Source: Candidatus Methylomirabilota bacterium (GTDB taxonomy: Bacteria; Methylomirabilota; Methylomirabilia; Rokubacteriales; CSP1-6). From it: a stretch of DNA of 41,144 bases. The stretch spans positions 1 through 41,144 of the forward strand of contig DASTFB010000002.1 in NCBI GenBank assembly GCA_035709005.1, given 5' to 3'. Of the stretch, positions 28,671 to 39,000 are shown one piece after another (positions within the stretch are counted from its first letter, which is position 1; each line of letters begins with the position of its first letter). The notes beneath the pieces were generated by a model. The model was not told the DNA's origin and made no database searches. It worked only from the letters and a program-made list of their open reading frames with translations. Position numbers and translations under genes: made by a program.

Positions 28671-31633
28671 GGCGCAGTCCGCCCGGTCACGTGGTACTCC
28701 CCGGCCGTCGGCCCGCCGGCGGCCAGCGGCCGCGGCCCCTCCAGTGGCTCGAGCTCGGCGCTCACGCGGTGGAACCGCAGGTCCTCCACGTTGAAGAGCC
28801 AGTACGGCGCGAGCAGCCGGTAGCGCAGGTCGATGCGGTCGAGAAACGTGAACTCGCGGGGCTCGGTCACCAGGCGCACCGAGCGTTCCAGGATCCGCAG
28901 GGGCCCGGTGGTCACGGTCGCCAGCAGCAGGGCACTCTCACCGTTCGCGCTCAGGAGGCTCACGTCGCTGGGCAGATCGGTCGGGATGTCGAGCCCGGCC
29001 AGCCGGGTCACCGTCCCCTCGGCTGGCGCCCACCGGTAGGGCACCCAGCGCTCGACGTTCTGGACGTGGATCCAGCCCAGCACGGCGAAGCGGTTGTCGG
29101 GGCCCGCCCGCACCACGCCCATGATCCCCAGTGGGGCCGGCGGCGGGATGTCGTAGACGGCGGTCACGAACGCGATCGCGGCGACGGCGCCCATCTGCTT
29201 GCGGCCCCCGGGGACCTTCGTGATGGTCGTCTCGTCCTGGCGCACGACCGTGAAGCTGTCCACGAAGCCGGCGGCGACGAGCTCGGGCCGGTGCAGCCCG
29301 GGCAACGTCCACTGCGAACTGCCGAGGGCCCCGGGCAGGGTCGCCACCACCGAGGGGTCGCCGGCCACCGTCGTCCCGGCGTACAGGCTGAAGTCGTAGG
29401 GATAGACCCAGACGCTGGCCTGCTCCCCGTCCTCCGCCGAGATGTGGGTGATGAAGGCGTCTACCTCGGTGAACTCGTCCTCGGTGGTGAAGGTCAGGTT
29501 GACCACGTCCCCGCCCGACTTGGCCACCACCGTGCGCTGGGTCAGGTTCACCAGGAAATGGAGAACCTGGATCGAGGGGGAAAACAGTGCGACCGCCCGC
29601 TGGCTGCTCGTGGGCCCCACAACACCCTGGGCGTCGTGGGCATGCACGGGCACGAAGAGCAGCCGCTGGTTGAGGCTCACCTGCACCAGCGCCAGGACGT
29701 CGCCCTCGCGGCTGACGAAGACATCGCTCACGAACCAGCCGTAGGGCCTGGCCGTCGTGAAGAACGGCAGCTCGGTGCGTGGCACGAACGTCTCGTCGAT
29801 GGCAAAGGTCTGCGCGAACGGCACCGTCGGCTCGACGCTCAGCACTTCGCGTCGCTCGAGCGTCAGCAAGCCCACGGGCGCCCCCTCGCCGATGCTGACC
29901 TCCTCCTTGACGTGGAAGGTCAGCAGGTGCTGGCGATAGTTGTGGGTCCGCCGATAGTGCACCGCGGTCCCCAGCTCCACCGGGCTGGCGCCCAGGCGCA
30001 GGAGCGGCCCGACCGGGGCCAGATCGACCACCCGGCTGGCCGGGTCCAGTGGGTCCGCCTTGAGCGGCACCACCGGGGAGCCTTCCGGCCGGTTGATCCG
30101 GTAGGCTTGGAAGTGCATGTCGTTGGCGGGCAGGAACGTCTGGGCCAGCAGCAGGTTGTCGACGTCGCCCCACTGCAGCCGGCCGGGCGCCGTCCCGAGC
30201 CCGAGCGGGAAGATCCCGTCGGCCGTGCGCAGCATCCAGTCCGTCGCGCCCTTGAAGAACTGCTCGACCGCCCGGCCGCCGACCTTGCCGATGACGGCCT
30301 CCGGCTCCTGCCCGAGCGTGCCCTTGAAGACCGCCGTCAGCGGTTGCGCCTCCACGTCCCGAGCGATCGGGAAAGTCGTGAGCGGCTGATCCGCGGCGAT
30401 CTGCCCGACGGCGGACTCGGCGACCTTGGTTCGATCGCCCGCGAGGGTATCGGCGTAGAGCTCGATGGTCCCGGGCCCCAGCGTCTCCCCGGAGCGGTTG
30501 GTCACCGTCACCTGCGAGGCGGTGAGGTCGCTCGGGTTGGCGCCGATCCCCAGGTCGAGCTTGCCGCGGAAGAAGTGGTTGATCAGGCCGGCCGAATGGC
30601 CGACCGCCCGCGGCAGCAAGATCTCGCCGGCCCGCCTGATGGTGAACCGGTTCACCGTGAACACCTCGTTTTCCTGCCGTCGCCGCAAGTCGCGGTCGAA
30701 CAGTGAGTAGCTCGTCATCCGCGAATTCCGAATCACCGATCCGGTGAGGCGATCGTCGATGTCGTTGCCAAAAAACGTCACGGTGCCCTGCAAAGGACTG
30801 GTCGGAATGAGGGTTCGTATGTCGACCTCTTCACGCAGGCTGAGGGAGAGTCGAGGTAGCGGATACCCCCCGCCGGTGCTGCCATCGTCGGTACGGCTGA
30901 CGTTCGTGTCCTCGGAGATGAAGTTTCGATTCGTAAACTCGGCAAACCCTCGGCCGTCACCGGTCCGCCAGAACTGACGCCCGTCCGTGAACGCGGGCAC
31001 AGGATATCCGCCGAAGTCGTATTGCTCCTTCTCCTCGTCGATCTTCCCTTCGAAGAGACTCCCGACGAGATGCATATCGTTGCGCGTATGCTCGGGCGAT
31101 CCCATGTCCTGAATGAGATGAATCACGTGCCCCAGGGTTTGAAAGGTCCGGGTCATCTGCGCTTCCCGCTGGCTCGAGGTCCCGGCGGTCAGGGCGTCGA
31201 AGAAATATCGGCGAGCGTCGCGCCAGGAAAAACCCTGGCCGGCAATCTCCTCCGGTTCCTCAAGGGCCCATTCGAACGCCCGGCGTCCCAGGAGAATCCC
31301 GACGCTCAGCCCCCGATCGAAGTGGGGATCGTAAAAGTGATGTCGGAATCTCAGTGGCTGGCGCGAGAAGAACGCGAGCGAATCTTCCCTGACGCTGCCC
31401 TCCTGCACCCAGCGCGACGGTCGCAGCCGCTGCCCATCCGTTCCCTGCAATTCCGCGCTCGGCGAGAGTGCCAGCTCTTGTTCGAGATAACCCTGCGTCA
31501 GGATAGACGCTTCGACTGCATGATCTGTGATGATTCGGTGTGTCTCAATCTCGAAAGCGGAAGTGGCAGCGGCCCCGACAAGCTGCAGGATGGTCGCAAG
31601 GGCCGAAACGGTTGGTCGCCCCTGTCCGATCAT
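28667..31633 (-). CDS. large exported protein with zinc phospholipase C/P1-nuclease-like N-terminus
   Basis: The 988-residue protein begins with a signal peptide (likely cleavage after ATSA, before FEIETHRIITDHAV). About residues 27-195 resemble the zinc-dependent phospholipase C/S1-P1 nuclease fold: an N-terminal ETH, RHHFYDPH at 98-104, and the metal-site helix LGHVIHLIQDMGSPEH (about 167-182) followed by TRNDMH. Standard members are only 250-300 residues. The remaining 700 or so residues are beta-rich with no recognisable domain and a tail near 880-980 with ERSVRLVTEPREFTFLD. Activity on lipids or nucleic acid is inference. It overlaps its upstream and downstream neighbours by four and three bases. 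Confidence 0.8.
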   Translation of the reverse strand: MIGQGRPTVSALATILQLVGAAATSAFEIETHRIITDHAVEASILTQGYLEQELALSPSAELQGTDGQRLRPSRWVQEGSVREDSLAFFSRQPLRFRHHFYDPHFDRGLSVGILLGRRAFEWALEEPEEIAGQGFSWRDARRYFFDALTAGTSSQREAQMTRTFQTLGHVIHLIQDMGSPEHTRNDMHLVGSLFEGKIDEEKEQYDFGGYPVPAFTDGRQFWRTGDGRGFAEFTNRNFISEDTNVSRTDDGSTGGGYPLPRLSLSLREEVDIRTLIPTSPLQGTVTFFGNDIDDRLTGSVIRNSRMTSYSLFDRDLRRRQENEVFTVNRFTIRRAGEILLPRAVGHSAGLINHFFRGKLDLGIGANPSDLTASQVTVTNRSGETLGPGTIELYADTLAGDRTKVAESAVGQIAADQPLTTFPIARDVEAQPLTAVFKGTLGQEPEAVIGKVGGRAVEQFFKGATDWMLRTADGIFPLGLGTAPGRLQWGDVDNLLLAQTFLPANDMHFQAYRINRPEGSPVVPLKADPLDPASRVVDLAPVGPLLRLGASPVELGTAVHYRRTHNYRQHLLTFHVKEEVSIGEGAPVGLLTLERREVLSVEPTVPFAQTFAIDETFVPRTELPFFTTARPYGWFVSDVFVSREGDVLALVQVSLNQRLLFVPVHAHDAQGVVGPTSSQRAVALFSPSIQVLHFLVNLTQRTVVAKSGGDVVNLTFTTEDEFTEVDAFITHISAEDGEQASVWVYPYDFSLYAGTTVAGDPSVVATLPGALGSSQWTLPGLHRPELVAAGFVDSFTVVRQDETTITKVPGGRKQMGAVAAIAFVTAVYDIPPPAPLGIMGVVRAGPDNRFAVLGWIHVQNVERWVPYRWAPAEGTVTRLAGLDIPTDLPSDVSLLSANGESALLLATVTTGPLRILERSVRLVTEPREFTFLDRIDLRYRLLAPYWLFNVEDLRFHRVSAELEPLEGPRPLAAGGPTAGEYHVTGRTAP

Positions 31634-32397
31634 TTTCTTTTCCCTTGAAGTCGCGATTCGATATCCAGGAAGAATTCTTCTATTCGCTGCGGCCTCACCT
31701 CCCTAGGACTTACTGGGTTGGTTCGGAAATAGTCGCGCTCGGCGAGCAACGTCTGATAGAGCTGCCTCGCGTTGAGGGTATCCTCCCATTCAACCTGACT
31801 CTCGACGTGACGAAGATGTCGAAACCACTCCATCGGCGTACCCCGAAAGGGCTCGACCTGGATCGTGAGGCCGTTCCACATCGACTCCTGTACGACGTCG
31901 CTGGCTGTGCCCTCGTGCCACTGGGTGGCCTCACGCAAGTCTCGGGTCGACATCGTCCGGTAGTTCGGGTACGCCTTCTCGACCTCGCGGCGCGACTCGT
32001 TGTAGAGGACGAGAGGGACATACCCCCGTTTGAAGAACACGAGCCGTGGTGAGCTCCGGCGAAACTCCGTGAGTGGGGGACGCATCCTGGGCCCCCAGCC
32101 AGGTATCGAGAAGCGCCCTTGGTGGTCGGTGAGGGTCTCGCTCACCTGCAGGCGTGGACCGAGGCCGGAAATCGCCTTGAGTTGCCAGATGGCGACGACG
32201 ATGACCCCGGACAGCGGGCTGCCGCTGACTTCGTCCACCACGGTGGCCTGGACTGGGTTCGCGGAATAGAACGGCGGCGCTATGGCCCACACGAGCACTG
32301 GGGCACTAACGAGATAAGTCAAGAGGAGGAGGGCGAAGCCGCGGATCCCAGCGAACCACCACCTGAGGTCGCTCGGCCGGCCCCAGATCGCGCTCAC
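31630..32397 (-). CDS. membrane-anchored carboxypeptidase-regulatory-like protein
   Basis: The 255-residue protein has one N-terminal membrane segment (about 18-45, FALLLLTYLVSAPVLVWAIAPP) and a following beta-sandwich with the carboxypeptidase regulatory/transthyretin-like pattern VQATVVDEVSGSPLSGVIVVAIW...TDHQGRFSIPGWG. The C-terminal 100 residues are charged and helical. GTG 32397 is chosen because it overlaps the preceding stop as GTGA and starts near the membrane segment; an ATG at 32451 would run back into the upstream gene. The sandwich strongly resembles that of the neighbouring 224-residue protein, so the two are probably paralogues. The domain may bind a partner on the periplasmic face. 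Confidence 0.75.
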   Translation of the reverse strand: MSAIWGRPSDLRWWFAGIRGFALLLLTYLVSAPVLVWAIAPPFYSANPVQATVVDEVSGSPLSGVIVVAIWQLKAISGLGPRLQVSETLTDHQGRFSIPGWGPRMRPPLTEFRRSSPRLVFFKRGYVPLVLYNESRREVEKAYPNYRTMSTRDLREATQWHEGTASDVVQESMWNGLTIQVEPFRGTPMEWFRHLRHVESQVEWEDTLNARQLYQTLLAERDYFRTNPVSPREVRPQRIEEFFLDIESRLQGKRK

Positions 32398-33068
32398 TTC
32401 GTCCCCTGATTCGCTTGTCGGCGCGCCCGCTGGGCCTCGTTGACCATCCATTCGAACTCTGGCCGCCCCATCCGTCCACGCCTGACGTCTTCCGGCAAGG
32501 TCTGCTGCTCGGCCTCGATTGCCATGACGATCTCCGGCAGCCGTGGCTCGGCGGCACTGATCACGATCAAGACGAGGCCCTGTAGGAGCTCTGAAAGCTC
32601 TATCGCTCGCTCGACAGGCGGGCCCACAAACAAGCTCAGCGGGATAGTGGGGACCTCCCGCTGGCCCACGAGCCTAGCCAGCGGAACAGACTCCACGCGA
32701 TAGTCGCGCCGGAAAAGGATAACGCCCGAACGATCCAGGCTGGCTCGTTTGCCGCAGTCAGAAACCCATTTCGGTAAGATGAAGGTGCCATCGCCGGCGG
32801 ACTTCGTCTCGGCGATGTGCAGCGTCACGCTGGATTGCTCGCTGAGCCAGACTCCGAAGACAGACGCTCCGGCGATTGGCAACCCGGTTCTGGCGGACAC
32901 GACCTGGCCGCGCATCGCGGGGACCACGACCTGGCGCCCCACCGTCCCGGCAGCGGCCACCCCCATCCGGGAAGATGCCAAGGAGGGCCGCTGGTCGGCG
33001 CCGAGAGACGGACTGGCCGCGGCAAAGAGCAGGCCGGCAGCGAGAGGGGCGCTGATGAGCACACCCAT
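32394..33068 (-). CDS. exported carboxypeptidase-regulatory-like protein
   Basis: The 224-residue protein starts with a signal peptide (APLAAGLLFAAASPSLGA) and then a regulatory-like beta-sandwich: MRGQVVSARTGLPIAGASVFGVW and SAGDGTFILPKWVSD, followed by GVILFRRDYRVESVPL. The C-terminal part is helical (LSELLQGLVLIVISAAEPRLPEI, then a charged segment ending RQANQGTK). ATG 33068 is chosen to begin the signal peptide; an ATG at 33173 would start inside the preceding gene. It follows the propeller protein by 31 bases and overlaps its downstream neighbour. Similar order (sandwich, then helical tail) in both proteins suggests duplication. No enzyme active site is seen. Confidence 0.75.
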   Translation of the reverse strand: MGVLISAPLAAGLLFAAASPSLGADQRPSLASSRMGVAAAGTVGRQVVVPAMRGQVVSARTGLPIAGASVFGVWLSEQSSVTLHIAETKSAGDGTFILPKWVSDCGKRASLDRSGVILFRRDYRVESVPLARLVGQREVPTIPLSLFVGPPVERAIELSELLQGLVLIVISAAEPRLPEIVMAIEAEQQTLPEDVRRGRMGRPEFEWMVNEAQRARRQANQGTK

Positions 33069-33099
33069 GTGAGCTAGCGTCGCACCCACGGCGTCCGCT

Positions 33100-35697
33100 T
33101 CACATCGCCGCAATCTTCCATAGCCCGTCTTCATCGCGCATGAAGTAGACGAAGTGGACGAAGGTCGCGCCATCCCGGTCCTGGGTCGTCAAGTACTCTG
33201 CAGTCGCCCCGTCGATTGATTGCAAGACGAGATCACGTAGATCGGCCGCCATGGCCGGCAGATCCGTTCCTAACCGCTGGAAGGCCCCTCGATACTTCTC
33301 TCTCGCCGGCCCCACGATCATCGCCGCGGCCCCATCGATATCGCCGCGCGCCAGGGCCTGCCGGAATGCCGCCCATCGATCCTGGAAGACCGTGTCGAGT
33401 CCCGCGCGATCAAAGACCTCCACCACGGCCCCTAGTGTGGTGCGCTGGCCCTGCATATCCGTGACCATCACCGAGGCGAGGTACACTCCCGGCGTCGCGT
33501 AGGTGAAGCTCAGCCCTCGAAGGTTGGCCCCGACGAAGTCGGAAACGCCGTCTCCATCGGCATCAAGCTCAACGCTCGCCGGACCGGGGACACCGTGCAA
33601 AGCAAATGAAACCGTCAGCGGGCCGACGCCACGGCGCGGATCGGGCAGCAGCACGCGAGCGGAGTCGGCGGCACCGACCACAACGATGTCGATGGCGTGA
33701 CTCGCGGTCGCGCCCGTGCCGGTTGCGGCAGCAGCGGTGAGACTAGTGGTTTCGGCGTCGACTGCAATCTGGGCTGCGAACACGGTCCCCTGGACAGCGG
33801 CGGGGACGCCGTTCACGGCGACGCCCACTTTGCCGCCGGCAGCATCGATCGTTCCACGCACGACAACGGCCCCGGCCGGGACAGTCACGCCGTCCGCGGG
33901 CTCGGTGATCGTCACGCGCAGGCTGCGGATCGTGAAGCCCCGTTCGGCCGCGGTGGGATCCTCGTTGCCCGCCCGGTCACGCGCCTTGACCCGGAAGACG
34001 TGCGCGCCCTGGACCAGCCCGGTGAACGTGGCGCTGGTGGCCGGCGCGAATGCCGACCACGGGCCGTCATCCAGGCGGTAGGCGAACTGCAGGTGCTCGG
34101 CCAGCGCCAGGTTGTCGGTCCCCGTGAACGCGAACGTCGCCGCCGTCTCCGAGGTGGCGCCGGTCGGGCCCTGGGTGATCTCAGTGTCCGGTGGCGTGTT
34201 GTCCACGATCGCGGCCCGGTTGACCGTGGCGAGGTTCTGGGCCCGGTCGGCCGCCGCCGCGCCGAGCGTGTGGGCACCGTCGCCGACGTTCGTGGTGGTC
34301 CACGACGCCGTCGCAGTGACGGACGGCGCCGGCGGGGCGGGGGCCAGCGCCGCCTCGAGCGGCTGGCTGTTCACGCTCAGGGCCAGGCTCGCGACCTCGC
34401 TACCGCCATCGCTGGCCTGCACCTGGAGAGTGACCAGTCCGCGGAGATGCGCTCCGGCGGGAGGGGACTGGAAGACGAGGCCGGGGGCGACGTCGTCGTG
34501 CCGGGTCGCCGGCGTCGCCGCCGGCGATGTCAGCCCGTCGCCCCCGTGCGGTGTGGCGAAGACTTCGAGATCGTTGGCGTCGTTCAGGACTAGTGGGACC
34601 GAGACATTGAAGGCGCCAGCCGTGCCCGAAGAGCCGGTCGCTACAGTCGTCGCCTCGTTGACCACGATGTCGATCCGGCTGTTGGGCTCGGTCGTGCCGC
34701 TGATAGCGAGCGGCGACCGGGTCGTGAACGCCGGCACGGCGGTGAGTGTCGGCGCCGGTGGGGCGCGGAAGCGCACCAGGCGGCCCGAGCGGCCATCGGC
34801 GAGATAGAGCGAGCCGTCCGGACCGAAGGCCACGCCCTGGGGGTCCTCGAGCTGCTGGGCGAACGTCGTGACGTGCAGGTCGGGACGCACCTTGCCGATG
34901 GCGCGCCGGGCCGGATCGACGTCCCCGAAGAGTTCCTTCGAGGATAGATAGAGGGCCGAATGGTGGTCCGGCACGATCCCCACTGGCTGCTTGAGCCCGG
35001 CGCCGACGAAGGTGACCGGGGCGCCGAGCCCGCCGCCGCCGAGGATGGGGTAGCGGAGAAGCGTGCCAGCCGAGTCGGGGCCGCTCTCGAGCCCCTTGGT
35101 GGCCGCGATCAGGCTGTCGTCGAGGAGCGCGAGTCCTTCGAGTCGCCGGATCCCCGTCGCGACGACGGCCAGAACGCCGTCGGGGCGCAAGCGCAGGATC
35201 TCGCGGCCTTCCGTCGTGTCCAGGCCGTCGGCGGCAAAGAGCCGGTGGGCGCTGATATACACCGCCCCGTCGGGGGCGACAACCAGCCAGCGCGGCGTCT
35301 TGATGCCGGTGGCGAGCACGGTAAGCGTCCCGCTCGGCTCGAGCCGCAGCACGCGCCCGGCCCGTTCCTCCGCGATCAGCAGGCGGCCGTCCGTGTCGAA
35401 AGCGAGCCCTGCCGGGCGATCCAGGCCCGTCGCGGCGGTAGCGAGCTGCGCCGAGGACGCGAGCCTGTAGATGACCCCGGCGCTACGCTCGGCGACGTAG
35501 ACGGTGCCGTCCTCCATGACCGCCACGCCGACCAGTTCGACCTGGCCATCGAGAAGCGTCTCGAATGGCGCCAGCGCAGTGATCGGCTGGACCAGCGCGT
35601 CGCTCGTCGACGGGCTCAGAGCGGCGACCAGGACTGACGGGAGCGCGCGCAGGAAGTGCGGCCGACAACCGCGACGCCGTCTACCATCTCCAACCAT
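33100..35697 (-). CDS. secreted beta-propeller / Ig-like / PKD protein
   Basis: The 865-residue protein has a signal peptide (LRALPSVLVAALSPSTSDA) and then an NHL/SMP-30-type propeller (about 45-315) with repeats such as LVGVAVMEDGTVYVAERSAGVIYRL, PAGLAFDTDGRLLIAEERAGRVLRL and PQGVAFGPDGSLYLADGRSGRLVRF. Ig-like modules follow to about 650, including DNTPPDTEITQGPTG, VFRVKARDRAGNED and ITEPADGVTVPAGAVVVRGTID. Next comes a PKD-like domain with the acidic VELDADGDGVSDFVG, a possible calcium site, and a C-terminal NTF2/SnoaL-like domain (about 760-865). GGAGG stands four bases before the ATG. It is the first gene of the five-gene exported operon and probably a surface binding protein. Confidence 0.85.
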   Translation of the reverse strand: MVGDGRRRRGCRPHFLRALPSVLVAALSPSTSDALVQPITALAPFETLLDGQVELVGVAVMEDGTVYVAERSAGVIYRLASSAQLATAATGLDRPAGLAFDTDGRLLIAEERAGRVLRLEPSGTLTVLATGIKTPRWLVVAPDGAVYISAHRLFAADGLDTTEGREILRLRPDGVLAVVATGIRRLEGLALLDDSLIAATKGLESGPDSAGTLLRYPILGGGGLGAPVTFVGAGLKQPVGIVPDHHSALYLSSKELFGDVDPARRAIGKVRPDLHVTTFAQQLEDPQGVAFGPDGSLYLADGRSGRLVRFRAPPAPTLTAVPAFTTRSPLAISGTTEPNSRIDIVVNEATTVATGSSGTAGAFNVSVPLVLNDANDLEVFATPHGGDGLTSPAATPATRHDDVAPGLVFQSPPAGAHLRGLVTLQVQASDGGSEVASLALSVNSQPLEAALAPAPPAPSVTATASWTTTNVGDGAHTLGAAAADRAQNLATVNRAAIVDNTPPDTEITQGPTGATSETAATFAFTGTDNLALAEHLQFAYRLDDGPWSAFAPATSATFTGLVQGAHVFRVKARDRAGNEDPTAAERGFTIRSLRVTITEPADGVTVPAGAVVVRGTIDAAGGKVGVAVNGVPAAVQGTVFAAQIAVDAETTSLTAAAATGTGATASHAIDIVVVGAADSARVLLPDPRRGVGPLTVSFALHGVPGPASVELDADGDGVSDFVGANLRGLSFTYATPGVYLASVMVTDMQGQRTTLGAVVEVFDRAGLDTVFQDRWAAFRQALARGDIDGAAAMIVGPAREKYRGAFQRLGTDLPAMAADLRDLVLQSIDGATAEYLTTQDRDGATFVHFVYFMRDEDGLWKIAAM

Positions 35698-35830
35698 CGG
35701 GCCTCCACACGGCTGCGCGGACGCGCGCTGCGCGTGCTGGTGAATGTTCTGTGGCAGGGTGAGCGAAACGATCTGACCGCGTCAAGAGTGTCACGTCCGA
35801 TACGGCGCGCGAAGATACAGCTAGGCTTGA

Positions 35831-35846
35831 CCGCGACTATTCGCGG
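35831..35846. repeat. six-base-pair hairpin between operon and permease remnant
   Basis: CCGCGA-CTAT-TCGCGG is a perfect inverted repeat 19 bases beyond the stop of the permease remnant. No T-run follows on either strand, so an intrinsic terminator is uncertain. It could be the old terminator of the permease gene, or a regulatory site for the secreted operon. Confidence 0.3.
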
Positions 35847-35864
35847 ACGGTCCGCCACGTCCGA

Positions 35865-36273
35865 TCAGAGCAGCAGCCAGCCGCTGAGGAGCGTGAGCGG
35901 CGTGAGGGGGACGCCGACCCGGCAGTACTCGGCGAGCCCGATCCTGATTCCGGCGCCCCGGGCGACCGCACCAGACACACGAGGTCGTTGACGAACAGGG
36001 CGGACAGGACGCCGGCCGCGCCCGTCACCACCACCAGAGCGGCCATCGGCGTGCGGGCCCAGCGGAGCGTCCACGTCGTGACGAGGCGGAAGAACCCGGA
36101 CAATCTCAGGTAGGCGGCCACGATCATCATCCCGAAGAGCAGGACGAGGGTGTTGGCGTCGACCGCGGCAACCGCCTCGCTCCAGGGAAGCGCGCCGCTG
36201 GCGACCATGGCGGCTGCCCCAAGACGGCCACGCCCGTGCGGTCGATCCGGAAGGGAGGCAGCCGACCGAGGCT
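35865..36273 (-). pseudogene. decayed ArsB/NhaD-type anion permease
   Basis: Three pieces of one family can be read on the minus strand. Near 36273-36220 a frame reads LGRLPPFRIDRTGVAVLG. It then shifts at GGGG (36217-36220; one G appears lost) to AAAMVASGALPWSEAVAAVD and on through LFGMMIVAAYLRLSGFF to SALFVNDLVCLV. Around 35970 the match jumps to the family C-terminus, AGIRIGLAEYCRVGVPLTPL and TLLSGWLLL with a TGA at 35865. The first membrane helix and most of the central 250 residues are missing from a protein of about 400. So the copy carries an N-terminal loss, a frameshift and an internal deletion. Function was probably anion or arsenite export, inferred from the FVND motif. Confidence 0.75.
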
Positions 36274-36369
36274 CGGCGCGGGAGGCCGCGGTAGAATGGC
36301 GGACGCCCGGGCTCACGGGCCGTCCGACGACTCGATCCGGCCGGTGGCGAGCCGGCCCAGGAGAACCGC

Positions 36370-37578
<1,209 letters not shown>

Positions 37579-37591
37579 GCCGCCCCGGCGG

Positions 37592-38986
37592 CTAGGCCTG
37601 CCGACGCCGCAGCATCTGCTGGAGGCTCTGGCGGCTCACGCCCAGCCGCTCGGCAGCACCGGTCTTGGAGCCGCACTCGCGCAGGGCGTCCTCGATCATC
37701 CGCCGCTTGAGCTGCTCGATAGCGGCGTTGAGCGTCAACGGGCCGGCGACCGACCCCGGGTCCTGGCGGAGGCGATCCGAAAGGTCGCCGGGGGCGATGA
37801 GACAGCCGTCGCCGGCCAGCATCACGGCGCGCTCGATCTCGTTCTCCAGCTCGCGCACATTGCCGGGAAAAGGGTAGGCGCGCAGGCAGCGCATCGCTTC
37901 GGGGCTGATCCCCGGCACCGCCCGTCGCGCGCGCTGTCGGCAGAGCTTCAGGAAGTGCTCGGCCAGCGCCGGAATGTCTTCCGGCCGCTCGCGCAGCGGA
38001 GGCAGGCGAATGGGGAACACGTTGAGCCGGTAGTAGAGGTCACGGCGGAAGCGGCCGGCCTCCACCTCGGCGTCGAGGTCGACGTTCGTCGCGGTGATGA
38101 CCCGCACATCGACCTTGCGGCCGGTGCTGGCGCCCACACGCCGTATCTCCCCCTCCTGCAGCACACGGAGCAGGCGCAGCTGCATGGCCGGGGACGTCTC
38201 GCCCAACTCGTCCAGGAAGATCGTGCCGCCGTCGGCGTCCTCGAAGAGGCCCTTCCGCTCGGCGACGGCGCCCGTGAAGGCCCCGCGCACGTGGCCGAAG
38301 AGCTCGGACTCGAGCAGGGAGTCGGGCAGGGCGCCGCAGTTCTGGGCGACGAACCTGGCGCCCCGGCGCGGCCCGCTGTCGTGCAGCAGCCGGGCGAACA
38401 GCTCCTTGCCAGTCCCCGTCTCGCCGAGCAGCAGCACGGTCGTGTCGGCGTCGAGCACCCGACGGGCCAGCGCGACGGCTGGCCGGAGACCCGTTTCGGC
38501 CCCGATCAAACGGTCGAACGACAGGGGCCGGGCGCGGATCTCGCTGGCCTCCCGGCGCAGCGTGTTCAGCGCGAGCTCCAGCTCGTCCCGGAGGCGAGCG
38601 TTGTCCCGGGCGAGGGTGTACCGCTCGGCCCCGCGCCGCACGATCACCAGCAGCTCTTTGGGGTCCCAGGGCTTGGCCACGAAGTGATAGATGTGTCCGG
38701 TGTTGATCGCTTCCATGAGGCTGTCGACGTCGGTGTAGGCGGTGAGCACGATGCGCACGGACTCGGGGACGATCTCCTGGCTGCGGCGTAGCAGCTCCAC
38801 GCCGGTCATGACCGGCATGCGGTAGTCCGTCACGATCACGGCGACGTCGGGCTCGGCCCGCAGCAGCGCGAGGGCCTCCTCGCCGCCCGGGGCGCGGAGG
38901 ACCCTGAACTCCTCGGCCAGGATGGCCTCCAGCGCGTCGAGCACGCGCAGCTCGTCATCGACGATGAGGACGGTCGGCTGCTCCAC
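37592..38986 (-). CDS. sigma-54-dependent response regulator (NtrC family)
   Basis: The 464-residue protein has a REC domain (about 1-115, phospho-acceptor in VIVTDYRMP), a sigma-54 AAA+ domain (about 155-385) with Walker A GETGTGKE, the sigma-54 contact motif GAFTGA and GGTIFLDELGE, and a C-terminal Fis-type helix-turn-helix (about 420-464, TGAAERLGVSRQSLQQML). When phosphorylated it opens sigma-54 promoters. GTG 38986 is chosen because GGGAGG stands four bases upstream and the REC domain starts at once. It is the third gene after a histidine kinase and a cyclase-type response regulator; its REC domain closely resembles that of the latter, so one kinase may serve both. Confidence 0.95.
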   Translation of the reverse strand: MEQPTVLIVDDELRVLDALEAILAEEFRVLRAPGGEEALALLRAEPDVAVIVTDYRMPVMTGVELLRRSQEIVPESVRIVLTAYTDVDSLMEAINTGHIYHFVAKPWDPKELLVIVRRGAERYTLARDNARLRDELELALNTLRREASEIRARPLSFDRLIGAETGLRPAVALARRVLDADTTVLLLGETGTGKELFARLLHDSGPRRGARFVAQNCGALPDSLLESELFGHVRGAFTGAVAERKGLFEDADGGTIFLDELGETSPAMQLRLLRVLQEGEIRRVGASTGRKVDVRVITATNVDLDAEVEAGRFRRDLYYRLNVFPIRLPPLRERPEDIPALAEHFLKLCRQRARRAVPGISPEAMRCLRAYPFPGNVRELENEIERAVMLAGDGCLIAPGDLSDRLRQDPGSVAGPLTLNAAIEQLKRRMIEDALRECGSKTGAAERLGVSRQSLQQMLRRRQA

Positions 38987-39000
38987 GCTTCCTCCCGCCG

